From positions 16,469,511-16,533,510 of the forward strand of contig CM036159.1 in assembly GCA_020631735.1 (NCBI GenBank): 64,000 nucleotides of DNA. Reading direction: 5' to 3'. The first letter of the stretch is position 1. The number at the start of each line of letters is the position of its first letter. The translations under genes and the position numbers were made by a program. Shown in pieces: positions 12,427 through 24,288 of the stretch. The DNA comes from Saccharum officinarum (taxonomy: Eukaryota > Streptophyta > Magnoliopsida > Poales > Poaceae). The notes under the pieces are model-generated. The model was not told the DNA's origin, searched no databases, and saw nothing but the letters and a program-made list of their open reading frames with translations.

Positions 12427-12637
12427 TGAAAGAAATGAGCCAACACTTTTTCTGTATTGCTCTCAAGGAATACATATACATGTTTACAGTACATGCAGTG
12501 TGGCTTGCCAACGTAGGGTGCCACAACTGCCTCAGCCACACGACTCGGCGTCGTGGGCGCGATGGCCGTGCGCTGCACTAGGCGAACGTGGCGTGCGGTT
12601 GCTAGGCTACACAACAGCTACACAGCTATACTCAACA
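12427..12637 (-). repeat. Copia 5' LTR (right)
   Basis: 211 bp, the partner of 7793-8003 with two differences, followed by the ccctc target duplication at 12638-12642. Confidence 0.93.
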
Positions 12638-12743
12638 CCCTCTATGTTGAATGATTGCAGATGGAGACACGCGAGCGAGAAGAGCAATCCAAGTCTACCT
12701 GCGCTGCAGGTGATGGTGAGAACTAGTACATCATTGCATGATA

Positions 12744-13000
12744 CTCCATCCGTCCAAGAAAACATGCAACTACGGGTTGCGTGCCGGCAAAAATAGTTTA
12801 CATTTGACCAAATTTCCGGTGAATACTATTCACATTTATGACTTCAAATTAATTTATTAAGAAAATACATTTCATAATAAATCTAATGGTATTTATTTGA
12901 TATCATAAATATTGATATTTTTTTATCTATAATTAATTGAACTTGAGATACTAAACCATGACACTGTGCTAGAATTGCATGTTTTCTTGGACGGAGGGAG
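12744..13000. mobile_element. Stowaway-like MITE in intron 5 of TauE copy 1
   Basis: Inverted ends CTCCATCCGTCCAAGAAAAC and the complementary gttttcttggacggagggag enclose AT-rich DNA. The left flank is TA; the right flank reads GA, probably a mutated TA. Copy 2 has the uninterrupted sequence near 45175-45190. Confidence 0.8.
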
Positions 13001-15139
13001 GACTTTGGCAGCTTTGTTGATAGCGATTGGCATCAGTTACTTGTACAGTTGTACTTTGAGCTGATATTCATATTATGGAGTAACATGTTGTGGTCAAATA
13101 TGAACTTGTTGCAGTGGTAATTGATCCGAGTTATGAGGAGCCCCTCCTAACTCAGCCTCAGCCCAAGAAGAAGTCTGCATTGGTAAGCTACAACCACTAC
13201 AAATACCTATCACTGACATTCGTGGCTTCCTAAGCAATTGTGGTTCTTAACGTAATCATATATTATGAATGTGCTTTCAGATCCACCTTTGCAACTTTGT
13301 CATGCTTGGTTGACAGATATTATTCAGATCCATTCAGTGATTCTTCATGTATGTATTAACATGGTTAGGGCCTAGCGTGACGCTAATAGATGCTCTGAAC
13401 ATGCAAGAAAGCAAGAACAAACAAAAGACGGTGTCACATGTCATCTAATCACTGGATTTTGCCCACTTTTTTATTTCAGGAGACTTTCCTGTTCAATTTG
13501 AGGTGGAAGAATATCCTTGTGTTTAATGTCTGTCTGGTCATCCTTCTTGGTGCTGCAAGTTCTCAAGGTCTGCCTTCTACGTTGAACTATTTTTGTAACT
13601 CCTATTTAAATACAGTCCATCTTCATAGCAATGATTGATGCCTCTGAAAGATAATGACCTCATTTTCCCCATACAAGTACAATCACTTTGGGATCAGTTA
13701 CCTATGTTGACTGTCCAAACCTAAGTTATTCTAGCACACATGTGCATACAAGACCTTTCAGTGGTCTTTCTTCTCCTTTGTCTCCTTTAGATGGAAATTG
13801 TTATTAACTGCCGTAAGTTTTCGAATACTTGCAGAATAATGCGAAATCATGCAGCACTTTCTACTGGGTGTTCAACGTTCTACAGGTAACGATTAGCTCA
13901 GCTTTGTGCTTCTATTTTGTTTAAACTGACATTATGCCTGCCTGGCAGGCTGTCTTTCCAGTTGCAATAGTAACGATTTGTTCTGTTGCGTTTGGGCAAT
14001 CATCTTTTTAAAACATAAGCCACGTTAGGCCTAGAGTTTTGGCATATCCATCAGCCATCTTTTGAGCATATCTCAACTCTCCATTGAGCATTAGCCTTTA
14101 TTTTGTTGCAAACTGAAAGCTGGGTGTTGATTCTGTTATATATCGCATGAATCAGACATGAAATCCTTATCATTGATACTTTTTAACATTCTGCTAAATT
14201 ATTTTAGGTTCCAGTTGCGGTGAGTGTATTCTTGTGGGAGGCCGTGCAGCTATGTAGGGAGAGTCGTGCACGGCGTATGAATGGGAACCTGGAATGTGTG
14301 TGTGAGGCCTCTATTGAGTGGTCACCAGCACAACTGATCTTCTGTGCCTTTTGTGGCCTTCTCGGTGGGACTGTTGGTGGCCTTCTTGGATCTGGTGGTG
14401 GGTTCATCCTCGGCCCACTTCTTCTTGAGCTTGGGTGCATACCACAGGTATTTAAGTTGCCTTGATTCCATGCTATTTTTGCAGTTCATTTTCAAATGCT
14501 ATCAAGCAGAACTGTATGTTTTCATATATCTGTCATCTCGATGCTAATGCAGCACACGGATTTAGCTAGCCTTTCCATTGGCGCAGAACTTTTGGCAGGA
14601 GTCCCGATTATATAATAACAAGGAATACTGTAGAAATGTAGGATAAAGTTGATCCCTATAAGGCTGTATCATTACCACTACATTGCCACATTCTATTATG
14701 AGACCATTGCAATGCATCGGAGCCTAAGGCAACGGCCGGGGCAGACAATCCTAAAGTGGAAAGACAAGAATGGGTCTTGTCGTTTCACATGCATTGGTAG
14801 GTATGAAAGCAACTGTACTGAAAAGATCAATCCAGATACAACTTTGCTACTTAAGCGCTTTCTCCACTTGAGACATGAGCAAAAACATATTTGCAATATT
14901 TAAATTGAATAGCCAATCTTGAGCGTATTCTTATTTGTTAATTTGGTAAATGTGGTATAAGCTTAGAATCAACAAAAAATTGTAGCATTTACAGTAAATC
15001 CCTTTTTTGTTTGGCTAAATAGATTACTTCTGATATTGCATCGGGATTTTGGGGATTTTAACCTTTTCCTGTTGTGGCTGCACTTTCATGCAGTAGTGTC
15101 CAAAATGTTAAGATTTTGCTGATTTTTTTGCCACAATTG

Positions 15140-16192
15140 ATGAAGAGATATAAGGAGCAGAAGAAGGGCTTGCACATGGTCTTTATTGACCTCGAGAAGG
15201 CATATGACAAAGTACCGAGAAATGTCATGTGGTGGGCCTTGGAAAAACACAAAGTCCCAACTAAGTACGTTACCCTCATCAAGGATATGTACAGGGATGT
15301 GGTGACGTTTGTCCGAACATGTGCTGGTGACACCAGTGACTTTCCAATTAAAATAGGACTGCATCAGGGGTCAACTTTGAGTCCTTATTTATTTGCTTTG
15401 GTGATGGATGAGGTCACAAGGGACATACAAGGTGATATCCCTTGGTGTATGCTCTTTGCTGATGATGCGGTGCTAGTTGACGACAGTAGGGCAGGGGTTA
15501 ATAGGAAGTTAGAACTATGGAGGCACACGTTAGAGTCGAAAGGGTTCAAACTTAGTAGGACTAAGACCGAGTACATTAGGTGCGATTTCAGCGTGACTAG
15601 GCATGAGGAGGGAGACGTTAGCATCGATGGGCAAGTGGTGGCCAAGAAGGATACTTTTTGGTATTTAGGGTCGATGCTACAAAAGGATGGAGACATTGAT
15701 GAAAATGTTAGGCATAGAATTTCAGCCGACTGGTTGAAATGGCGTCAAGCTTCTGGCGTCCTCTGTGACAAAAAGGTGCCTCAGAAGTTGAAAGGTAAGT
15801 TCTATAGGACGGCGATTCGTCCGGCGATGTTATACGGTGCTGAGTGTTGGCCTACAAAAAGGCGACATGTCCAGCAATTGAGTATAGCAGAGATGCGTAT
15901 GTTGCGTTGGTGTTGTGGGCACACAAGGAGGGATAGAGTCCGGAACGACGATATTCGGGATAGGGTTGGGGTGGCACCAATTGAGGAGAAATTGATTCAA
16001 CATCGGTTGAGATGGTTTGGACATGTCCAACGGAGGCCTCCTGAGGCGCCGGTGCGTAGTGGAGTTCTAAAGCGGGCCGATAATGTAAAGAGCGGTAGAG
16101 GTCGACCTAAACTAACTTGGGACGAGTCCGTTAAGAGAGATCTTAAGGAGTGGAATATCTCCAAGGATTTAGCTATAGACAGGAGCGCTTGA
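15140..16192 (+). pseudogene. RTE reverse transcriptase C-terminal part
   Basis: The open frame contains RT motifs in order: DLEKAYDKVPR (about 15188-15220), the GLHQGSTLSPYLF palm motif (about 15358-15396) and the catalytic LFADDAVLV (about 15451-15477). A conserved C-terminal region with WFGHVQRR and GRGRPKLTW follows. The N-terminal endonuclease is missing through 5' truncation. The frame ends at TGA 16190-16192, where the related fragment at 51.6 kb has TGG and continues to ...NVPEP then a stop. This TGA is therefore probably a nonsense mutation. The element is not autonomous. Confidence 0.85.
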
Positions 16193-16343
16193 AGATTGGC
16201 AATCAACGTGCCTGAACCGTGACCTCTTTTTGTCTTGTGCCCTTTATGTCCCTTTATGTGTCTCCCTGTTTCTCGTCTCTTTTGGGTTTCATCTCTAGCC
16301 TACCCCAACTTGCTTGGGACAAAAGGCTATGTTGTTGTTGTTG
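15140..16343 (+). mobile_element. 5'-truncated RTE-type LINE in intron 9 of TauE copy 1
   Basis: A non-LTR element inserted in sense orientation. A near-perfect ~15-bp target duplication flanks it (ttttttgccacaatt at 15124 and ttttttaccacaatt at 16344). The empty site is present in copy 2 at about 47334-47350. The 3' end is ctaccccaacttgcttggg...(TTG)n, a tail typical of plant RTE elements, and there is no poly(A). The 5' end is truncated before the RT finger region. Confidence 0.88.
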
Positions 16344-16993
16344 TTTTTTACCACAATTATAACCTTTTATTCTAATATAAGAAGCATCCTGCCATCATAA
16401 ACTAAGCTAATCATCGACATAAGATATATATCATTATTTTATACCCTCTGTCATAAATTATTGGTTACCTAGTCACAGGATCGTTGACTCATCAATTGGA
16501 TCACACAGTAGAAAATAGTGTTTTCAAGTGTAAGATGCTGATCTAAGACATGCATTAGGTGCATCATACTGACATAACAGATTGGACTATAATTTAGATT
16601 CTTGGATCTATGCCTAAGTTTGTTCTGTGAGTGTTACAATCTGGCCATCATATAGTCTCTTTCAATGTTATTGTAGCCCTTGATATATATATTTTTTAAT
16701 GAAAACCCATCTGGTTCTGTCCCCATATCATCTTGAATATAATCCAGGAAGCTCTCCTGTTGGCTGTTGTTGCCTTGGAATGCAAAATGCCCTTTGGTAT
16801 AATGATAAATTTGCCTGACTCTCTGGCATGGTCTACAACGCACCCCCTATAATTTGCCTGATTCAATAGATCATCAGAAAAGAAAGGGAGCAGGTAGCAT
16901 CTGATATTCTTCCTGGGGTCAGCTAGCTTAGGACTTGGTATTAAACCCCATGTGATCTTTTATAGTTTGCTGGCCTACATGGCTTGGTGGCTA

Positions 16994-17224
16994 CTCCCTC
17001 CGTCCCAGAAAGAAAGACGTTTTCACTTCCCGAGAAACAACCGCCGGCAATTATATATTAAAATATATAAATATTTATGCTAAGTAATTAGTATCATCGG
17101 AAAGATCTTTAAGTCTAGTTTTTTAATAAATTTATTTAGAGACATAAATGTTGCACGCATTTTATACAAATCGAGTCAAACTTGTGGCACGAAAACCCAA
17201 AACGTCTTTCTTTCTGAGACGGAG
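16994..17224. mobile_element. Stowaway-like MITE in intron 9 of TauE copy 1
   Basis: It has CTCCCTCCGTCCCAGAAAGA at the left and the complementary tctttctttctgagacggag at the right, with TA on both sides (16992-16993 and 17225-17226). Copy 2 lacks it (ttggtggctgcatgttatg near 47980). Confidence 0.85.
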
Positions 17225-18434
17225 TAGTACATGTTACGCCTTCACGGAAGAATGGTGTGAATGACTGAATGCGGTTATTTCTGGTGCTATCTATTTTTTT
17301 TTCTAACACAGCTGCATCCAGATTCTCATTCATATAGTAGTGTTTGGATGTTCAATGCAATGTACAATGGTCAGAACCTGGACAGTGAATTCACAATATA
17401 GAGTAGCAGTATCTCTACAATTTTCAAATGCTTTATGGCCAATTAGTATTTTCTTTTCCATTGGGCAACCCAAGATTTTGGAATGAATAACTTTCTTGCA
17501 TCGTGTAACTTGAGCAAACCGTGCATTTACTGTAGAGAGGTCTGGTCAGTCTGATAAAAGCCCAGTTGATTCATCAGTGGTAATATATCGAAGTGTACTA
17601 TTCACACTTTATAGCTCTATATGTAATATATAATTTTATAAGAACTGTGATGTCACCACTTTATGTTATCTTTGCGTCCATACAGTTCTCTCATTGGCAA
17701 ATAATGCTAAGAACACGTTGAATTATCTGGCAGGTCGCAAGTGCAACAGCAACATTCATGATGATGTTCTCCTCCTCCCTCTCTGTGGTGGAGTTTTACT
17801 TTCTGCACAGATTCCCCCTCCCTTTTGGTAAATCCATGTTAGAAATCTCTAAACATTTTCAAAACTGTGATTGTTGTATAGTAATGACATGCACTGTTTC
17901 TCTATCTGCAGCTGGCTACCTCATCTTCATTTCCATATTGGCTGGATTCTGGGGCCAGTGTTTGGTTAGGAAGATCGTGCATGTGCTCAAGAGAGCATCG
18001 GTTATTGTCTTCATCCTCTCCTCTGTTATCTTCGCCAGTGCTCTTACAATGGGTATGAACCTATTGACAACTCATTGACTTGCTACTTTGCTTTAACTTG
18101 GCGAATTGCTAACCCCATACTGGTCCAAGTTGAATTCAACTAAAAGTATTATTAGTGTTACTTAAATCCCTTTTGCAATTGTAACATGCATCCTTGAGAA
18201 AAATGAGCTTAAAGAATCTTATACTAGTTCTTTCACTTGTTTTGTCTAAATTAAGCTAGTTTGACTTTTAACTTCTTTCCTAAGACGTGTTGTTTCGGTG
18301 AATTTCAGGTGTCGTTGGAACCCAGAAGAGCATTTCAATGATCAACAACCACGAATACATGGGGTTCCTCGGCTTCTGCGAGTAACCCAGTCACACCATC
18401 AGACTGTCGATCCGTCCGGGAGAATCCAAGCCAG

Positions 18435-18629
18435 TGCACGCCGTGCGGGCGGTGCAAGGCGGTGCAGGTGCCGGTGGCGTCGCAGGTCGACAGCCGTGGG
18501 GGCGATGCCGCCGAGCCCCGGTGCCGCGGCCGCGACGGGCTGTTCGGCAGCGTTGAGGAGAGCTACACCGACTACAAGCCTCTCAACTGGAGGTGCCGGT
18601 GCGCGGACCGGCGTGCCCTGGATCCGTGA
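18435..18629 (+). pseudogene. EPFL1/2/3-like secreted peptide, terminal exon fragment
   Basis: Read in frame from TGC at 18435 to TGA at 18627-18629, this encodes 64 residues with six cysteines. It begins CTPCGRCKAVQVPV and ends YTDYKPLNWRCRC followed by a short tail ending in DP. This arrangement fits the mature domain of the EPIDERMAL PATTERNING FACTOR-LIKE family, closest to EPFL1/2/3 (CGHCEAIQVP... and NYKPMSWKCKC in EPFL2). Family members are secreted ligands of ERECTA receptor kinases that control stomatal and organ patterning. No signal peptide or upstream exon is visible. The fragment starts 50 bp after the TauE copy 1 stop, exactly where homology to the copy 2 3' flank ends (about 18437 versus 49194). 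An AG precedes 18435, so it could be a true splice acceptor brought here by deletion or insertion. I regard it as a fragment; expression as part of the TauE 3' UTR is untested. Confidence 0.75.
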
Positions 18630-19041
18630 TCTGATCCCCAGCTGCTGCTGGTGGCATGCTGATCGATCCATGGCCAAGATGGTTAATTGTTTGGCAAACC
18701 TTCTCATTCACTGGGAGTAGCTAGGTTTTGGTAGTGGTAGGCGACTAGGCATAGAGGGAAAGATGCTTGTAGTTCGGTTTCGGCACTTTGTCTTGGTGAT
18801 CACTCGTTTCAAATTACTGCTTCGTGTTAGCCTAAGCTGTGATGTGGTGTAATTATTTAGAGCATCATTTCAGTTCTTGAGAAGGGCTAATCTGATGTTA
18901 AGTGTTCTTTATAGTTTATACAAAGATGTCTCATCGGTACGCATGCAGAAATGTCCAACGTTAGTCGACTATTGATGTGCATGACGAGGTTCAAATGTGT
19001 ACCAGTAGCAAGTAGCAACAAGCCGCCAAGTATAGTAGTAA

Positions 19042-19161
19042 CCAGCCTGTTCGTTTCGCTGGTTCAGCCAAATCAGCAGTCATCTAGCAGTATTTTTCTC
19101 TCACAATAAACTAGCGAACAGTACTTTCAGCCATAATAAACCAGCGAAATGAACAGGCTGC
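19042..19161. mobile_element. Tourist-like MITE (120 bp)
   Basis: Inverted ends CCAGCCTGTTCGTTTCGCTG and complementary cagcgaaatgaacaggctgc are flanked by TAA at 19039-19041 and 19162-19164. A 3-bp TAA/TTA target is typical of PIF/Harbinger-derived Tourist MITEs. Confidence 0.75.
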
Positions 19162-19751
19162 TAATTTTGCATCACCTGCAGCATTTTGCTACCGTGGTAG
19201 GTGGTAGCAAGGTAGATTTTTTTTTATTTTTAGCATGCAAGGTACTAGTAGTAGAATGGTTGAAAGATTTTTTTTAAAAAAAAAGAATTGTTGAAATAAA
19301 AAGCTCTGAAATAGTAGGACAAAGCCCTTTTTCAACCTTGGAGATACATGCATCATTGCTCGCCTGTCTTTTTACTCTTGAAGAACCTGTACCGTAAGCA
19401 TTTGATACGGAGCAGGGCAGCAGATGTCCTCTCGGCTGTCCGGGAATCGCCTTCGTTCGATGGCAAGTTCAGTCACAGCCATCATGGCAAAACAGATACA
19501 GAGATCTCGTTGCATTAGGATTGGCAAATCTTGCCGCTATTTTCATCAGCCTCGTTGAAAATCAGACAATGTATATGCCAAGCACCAATGTTGCACAAAA
19601 CAAGGCGCAAATAAGCTTAAACTAGAATCAAACATTCAGAACTTCGACAGTAGTCTCAGCTCTGAATTACTAGGCAGCAGGCATCCAAGTAATGCTCAGA
19701 TGGTAATCATAATCATGGTGTGTGAGTGACTACTGCATTCTCAGATGCATT

Positions 19752-20263
19752 GGCCTTATTTAGATGCTAAATTTCAACCCTAAATTTCACTATGCAAAAA
19801 GAAAATTCTCATCACATCAAAATGCTGGCATATGCAGGGAGTACTAAATGTAGATGAAATTAAAAACTAATTGCGCAGTTTTATTGTACTTTGCGAGACG
19901 AACATTTTGAGTCTAATTAGTCAAAGTTTAGATAATTTTTATCAAATACAAATGAATTGATACAGTGCGCATTTAGGCGGCCGGATTCGGCATCTAAACA
20001 CGCGGGCGGAGACGAATCTTTCTTTGCCTTGCCCACCTGGGCAAAAGAAAGGGACACTTTTCGTGTAACTAGGCTTAAAAGATTCATGTAGCACTTTTCG
20101 TTGTTATTTGACAAATATTATCCAATCATGAAGTAACTATGCTTGTCTGTGTAATTAGTTATTTTTTATCTATATTTAATACTTTATGTATGTGTCTAAA
20201 TATTTAATATGATGGTTGAAAGAGAAAATATTTTGGATTTGTATGAAAAGTGAACACACCCTA
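19752..20263. mobile_element. MITE-like composite of the 'cgagacgaatctttt' family
   Basis: The left end reads ggccttatttagatgc and the right end aagtgaacacacccta. Each half carries the 'gagacgaa...aattagtc' or 'aggcttaaaagattc' signature in opposite orientation, shared with copies at 26.9-31.2 kb. Boundaries are approximate. Confidence 0.5.
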
Positions 20264-20512
20264 AGCTACCGTGAATTCTCACTCGAGTCATCAAGTCAGC
20301 TCCACGGCTCCTACTCCTAGGAGTAGTAGTTCCTAGCAAGAGGTCATGTCACTTCCGAGCCTCCCTCGGCACTCATCACAGCAGCGGGCAGTCTGCGTGG
20401 AGTTGAGCGCCTGTCTCCTTTGGGATTCCTTTGTCCCCTCCGTTTCACTTTGCACAAGCAGAGCATCCGGGACATTTATGCCAGACCATTGCTCAAAAGA
20501 GGAACGGTTGCA

Positions 20513-20679
20513 GCGAGGTCATCAGCCAGATCAGTCAGTCATTCAGCAGTATTTTTCTCTAAAAAAAATCAACCATATTTCAGCGCAAGCAAACAGCGAG
20601 ATCATCAGCCAGATCAGCCAGCTATTCAGCAGTGTTTTTCTCTAAAAAAATCAGCCATATTTCAGCGCAAGCGAACATG
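20513..20679 (+). repeat. tandem duplication, unit about 83 bp, two copies
   Basis: Units at about 20513-20596 and 20597-20679 each read gcgag(g/a)tcatcagccagat... through cagcagt(a/g)tttttctctaaaa to tttcagcgcaagc(a/g)aaca. The words cagcagtatttttctct also occur in the MITE at 19042, so it is probably degenerate MITE DNA. Confidence 0.75.
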
Positions 20680-23590
20680 CTGCAAAACACGACGACAGTC
20701 ATGAGAGGTATTGCCTCCAAGTTTTACTACCTCCGTGCAAAAAGGAATGCAGTTCTAGATGCACTCTTTTTGCTTAAAGTAAAGTTTAACTAAATATACA
20801 TGTAAAAATATTAACATTTGTGACACCAAATAAACATATGATGAAAATAGATGCCATGACAAATCTAATTATCGTTGTGTTAAGAGGAGCCAAAAAAAAG
20901 CTAAGGTTGTATTTAAATTACATAAGCGACCAAACAACAAGGCACTAGACAGCCCAAAGTCGATTCAGCTACACTGTGCTTGCTACACCTGCAATCCAGA
21001 CCTCACCCTCTTGCTTGATTAGCATGAGAAGCCGCAAAACTGACCTGACTTGGTTCCCAAAGGTCCTAGCATTATGTTCTTTCTAGAGTTGTCATGCCAC
21101 CACAGCCATCAAAGGTAAATTAGACCTTTGCGCTTGCTCTTCGTAGCCAATTTCACCAGCAAGGGAAGGACATGAGTTGCTCGACCAGGTGTCGATGGAC
21201 CTCAGGGGCGAGAGGATCTCCCATCAAGTGTTGAGTAGGGGCACCGAAATAGAATGCGGTCATTGGTTTCCGGCACCTGGTCGACTGGTCGCTTATACTT
21301 TGCAGTTTGGTGAAGCCTGAAGGCACAAAACTTTTGTCAAAAGGGAATCTGAACGTACGCATATTGTCATTGAAATTTTTAACACATTTATCATGCAACC
21401 ATCCATATTTCACTTCGAACTTAAGAAAAAGTATGAGTGGGCACATGGTCGTCGACTTTGGATTCAAAGCATGTAGGGATACAAACTTGCATAAGAATGA
21501 CCGTTTGGCTTGAACTCGGATCTATACCATTTCCCCATATATATGCTTGTGTCCGATCTGGACAATATGGCATGCTGTTTGGGTTGGACCAGGTCAAAAC
21601 CACCTCCACGTCCGTTTCCTTTTCTTTCGGCCCATAACGTCTGGCGGCCCATTCCCTACCCACTGCTTTCCTGTGCTCCTTTTCTTCGTCGATGCTAGTT
21701 GCTATACTCGCTAGTTGCTACTCACTCATCTCCCAAAAAAAAACAATTCTAGATCTGAGACAAATCAAACTTTTTAAATTTAATCAGGTTTATGAAAAAT
21801 AATATCAACATATATATCTTCAAATAAGTTTACTATAAAAATATATTTCATAATTAATCTAACGGTACTTATTTGATATCGTAAATGTTCATATTTTTCG
21901 CATAGATTTGATCAAACTCAAAGTCGTTTGAAAATTGCATTTTTGTTCGACAGATGAAGTACCGCAGTCAATGGATGAAAATCAGGCTCGGCTTCCAGTG
22001 AGGCAGCAACCTTCCTGTGATCCAACCTTGTTGCGCAACACCTTTCTAGCCATCAGTCAACAAATGCTAGTTGCTATGCTTGCAAGTGCTACTCACTCTT
22101 TATATTTTCGTAGAAAATGGATTTATGCACCATCACCTCATTTCCAAGGACGGATTTAATGGTGTGCGGGCCAAAGGGGGGCTTTAAGCCCCCCTACTGC
22201 TGCTGATCTCATAGAGCCTCTCTAAGAAATATGCCATAGCTACTTTAACGAGGAGAGGTTGGAGGTTAAGATGAACTTTCAGCCCTCTCTGAACGTACTT
22301 TCATCTTAGTATCTACTCTCTAGTTGGGGTTTTCCAAGGCCGCGCTGAGCGGTGCTCGAAATCAGTGGTGCATTGCCCCGCGCAGCCGCGCAGGTTCAGT
22401 TGCCCATTGGTAAATTTGTGAAATCGACAAATGATGTACCACCTCATCTAGGATGGTTTGAATAATCAAACCACACATAATGCGAATGTTTTTAGAGGCG
22501 CTAGTGTGACAGCTCCCGTCCTCTATGTCATCACTCTTCTGGCCTTGTTTAAAAACCCCATCCGCATTGCTTTCTTGGACCTTTTCTCGAGCTAAAGCCC
22601 AGTGATGAAACTAGTCACGGACCAAACTACCACGCCATTTTGGAAGTCCATGTGGAGGGGTGATGTAAACGGAACGCCATTGTTGATACACTGTTATATT
22701 CATCAACTAGATACACTGTTATATCTATATGTGGTTAATTGTTGATGCTCCTTTTATGATACCCGGTTAGTAAGCCTCCTTTGGATCGTAGGAATTTCAC
22801 AAGAATCAGTTATTTTCACAGGAAAATGCAGGAAATGGGGAAAAAATCTTGCATTCTAAAGGGGATTTAAACTTTGGAATCCATTTAGTTAGGGAAAAAA
22901 ATCAACTGAAATAGAATATCTTAAATGTTGTATACTAATGCCATTTGTGAGAAAGCATGCATAGTGTATATACAAACATTTTTATGTACAGCAACTTCGA
23001 TATGTTATCTTACATATTTAATTTGCTACTTCATATTTTCATCTGTAATGATAGGGATGGAAGTGTATCAAGAAGCCAAGCTATCCATTAGTGAAGCAAC
23101 AGATGACTGCTGCGGTTACCTCACCTCCAAACGTCTCTTGATGTCTTCATATGTTTATTTGCCTTGTAAAGTTGATGTACTTATGGCATCCCTTCACATG
23201 CACCTACGATGTCTATATATGAACTTGTGAAGTTTTTTGTTGCACGGAGATCTTTTACATGATTATTACACATGCATTACATGAACCTGTGATGTCTATA
23301 TTTGTGAAGCTACTTTTTTTGCCCCCAACATATTGCTGGTATACACAGCGTCAGAGAGCACTTCAATAAAAATGATAGACAGAGACCACATTTTAGCTTT
23401 CTGTACATGGCGTCATTCAAAGTCCAAATTAATCATGTGTTTACGTTCTGAGTGGTAAGGAAGTAAACCAGGACAAATTTTACTACATGTGATGTACATA
23501 AAGACGAAAATGTCTTTTCCAGGACTACCATTTAACAGCAGATAAGTTTAAGCGGATACGGCAAATAAGGAAACAAAAACTTTTAGGGCT
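20680..23590. other. intergenic with decayed MITE fragments
   Basis: No gene recognised. A one-ended Stowaway-like fragment lies at about 20736-20890 (tactacctccgtgc...). A decayed MITE with inverted 'caattcta/ttttgttcgac' ends is at about 21736-21955. A fragment starting 'cctcctttggatcgtaggaattt' is at about 22770-22925. Short open frames here have no recognisable domain. Confidence 0.5.
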
Positions 23591-24288
23591 TGTTTAGATC
23601 TCATGATTGAAATCAATATCCATTATTTTCCAATTCCTCTCAATTCATCTATCCCTAATAATAAAAAGCCAAAATTTCAAGCTTTTTTTCGTCCAGCCCA
23701 TTCAATTTGGCCTAACAGTCCGATCCAGTCGCTCCTTTCCGGCCCACTCGCGGCCTACTTGCTACTCTTCATGACACTTCACTTAAAAAAAAATCTCGGT
23801 CTCTTCGTCTTCTCCCGGATCACCGTCGCATCCGTCCGAGCGCAGGCGAGGCCGTCGCTCCTCCCGTCCGCAGGTCGCCGTCGCATCCCATCTGCACGCA
23901 CGTCGGCGCTCTCGTCCGCGCGCAAGGCCGAGGCCGCCGCTTCTCCTGTCCGCGGTTCGGATCGGGAAAAAAGTCCATGGTAAGTTGGATATGAACTCCA
24001 CGTTCTACACATACTTCTTCAATTTTTTTTCCTATTTATAAAAGGTGCCATTGGGATATCCTGTTTATGCAGACTTCAAATCGTGTTCTCGCCAAGCTTT
24101 ACAAATCTAGAAGCTCCTCGTCTCGCCCTCGAATCCTGATTTCGCCGAGTAAAAAAGTCTTGATGTTGCTATTTCTTCTTGTAATCAAAATTTAGATTTA
24201 TGTTTTTAGGTATAGATTTATATGTGTTTACTCCATTCAGATTGGAGCTGATATTTGTTACAAATTTAGCGCTATATTGCATTATCTC

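Larger units (their letters stand above)
7793..12637 (-). mobile_element. Copia LTR retrotransposon in intron 4 of TauE copy 1
   Basis: A complete 4845-bp element in minus orientation. Two 211-bp LTRs (TG...CA) differ at only two positions by eye. The perfect 5-bp target duplication ccctc sits at 7788-7792 and 12638-12642, and the empty site tttaccctctatgttg is seen in copy 2 at 45080-45095. The primer-binding site TGGTATCGGCTAGC abuts the 5' LTR and a purine-rich tract (ctgcgggggg) abuts the 3' LTR. The polyprotein order is gag, protease, integrase, RT, RNase H, which defines Copia. The small size and short LTRs recall maize Hopscotch, but I have not checked that relation. The two LTR differences suggest a recent insertion. 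Confidence 0.95.
6690..18385 (+). pseudogene. TauE/SafE-family membrane protein, copy 1 (broken)
   Basis: Homologous exon by exon to the intact copy at 44032-49144. Exons: 6690-6905, 7055-7214, 7306-7520, 7659-7720, 12661-12709, 13115-13182, 13480-13567, 13835-13885, 14208-14447, 17734-17827, 17912-18052, 18309-18385. Splice sites are conserved. Exon 3 is 215 nt instead of 201 because of two 7-bp insertions (near 7317-7323 and 7438-7444). Exon 7 is 88 instead of 87 nt, with an extra base near 13541. Each shifts the frame, so no full-length protein can be made. Intron 4 holds a 4.8 kb Copia element, intron 5 a Stowaway MITE, and intron 9 an RTE LINE and another Stowaway. The product would have been a multi-pass membrane protein with two halves marked by GGVGGGG and GGLLGSGGG motifs. 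The 1-bp and 7-bp changes could in principle be assembly errors, but three together argue for real decay. Confidence 0.85.
18630..20345. other. intergenic, MITE-containing
   Basis: No gene recognised. It holds the MITEs listed at 19042-19161 and 19752-20263, and otherwise AT-rich unannotated DNA. Confidence 0.6.

Noticed and set aside
15086..15696. Minus-strand open frames opposite the LINE reverse transcriptase.
   Set aside because: The plus strand shows ordered RT motifs; the reverse frames have none.
21181..21290. Inverted cgaccaggtg / cacctggtcg pair about 90 bp apart.
   Set aside because: Only 10 bp, with no target duplication or further structure; could be chance.
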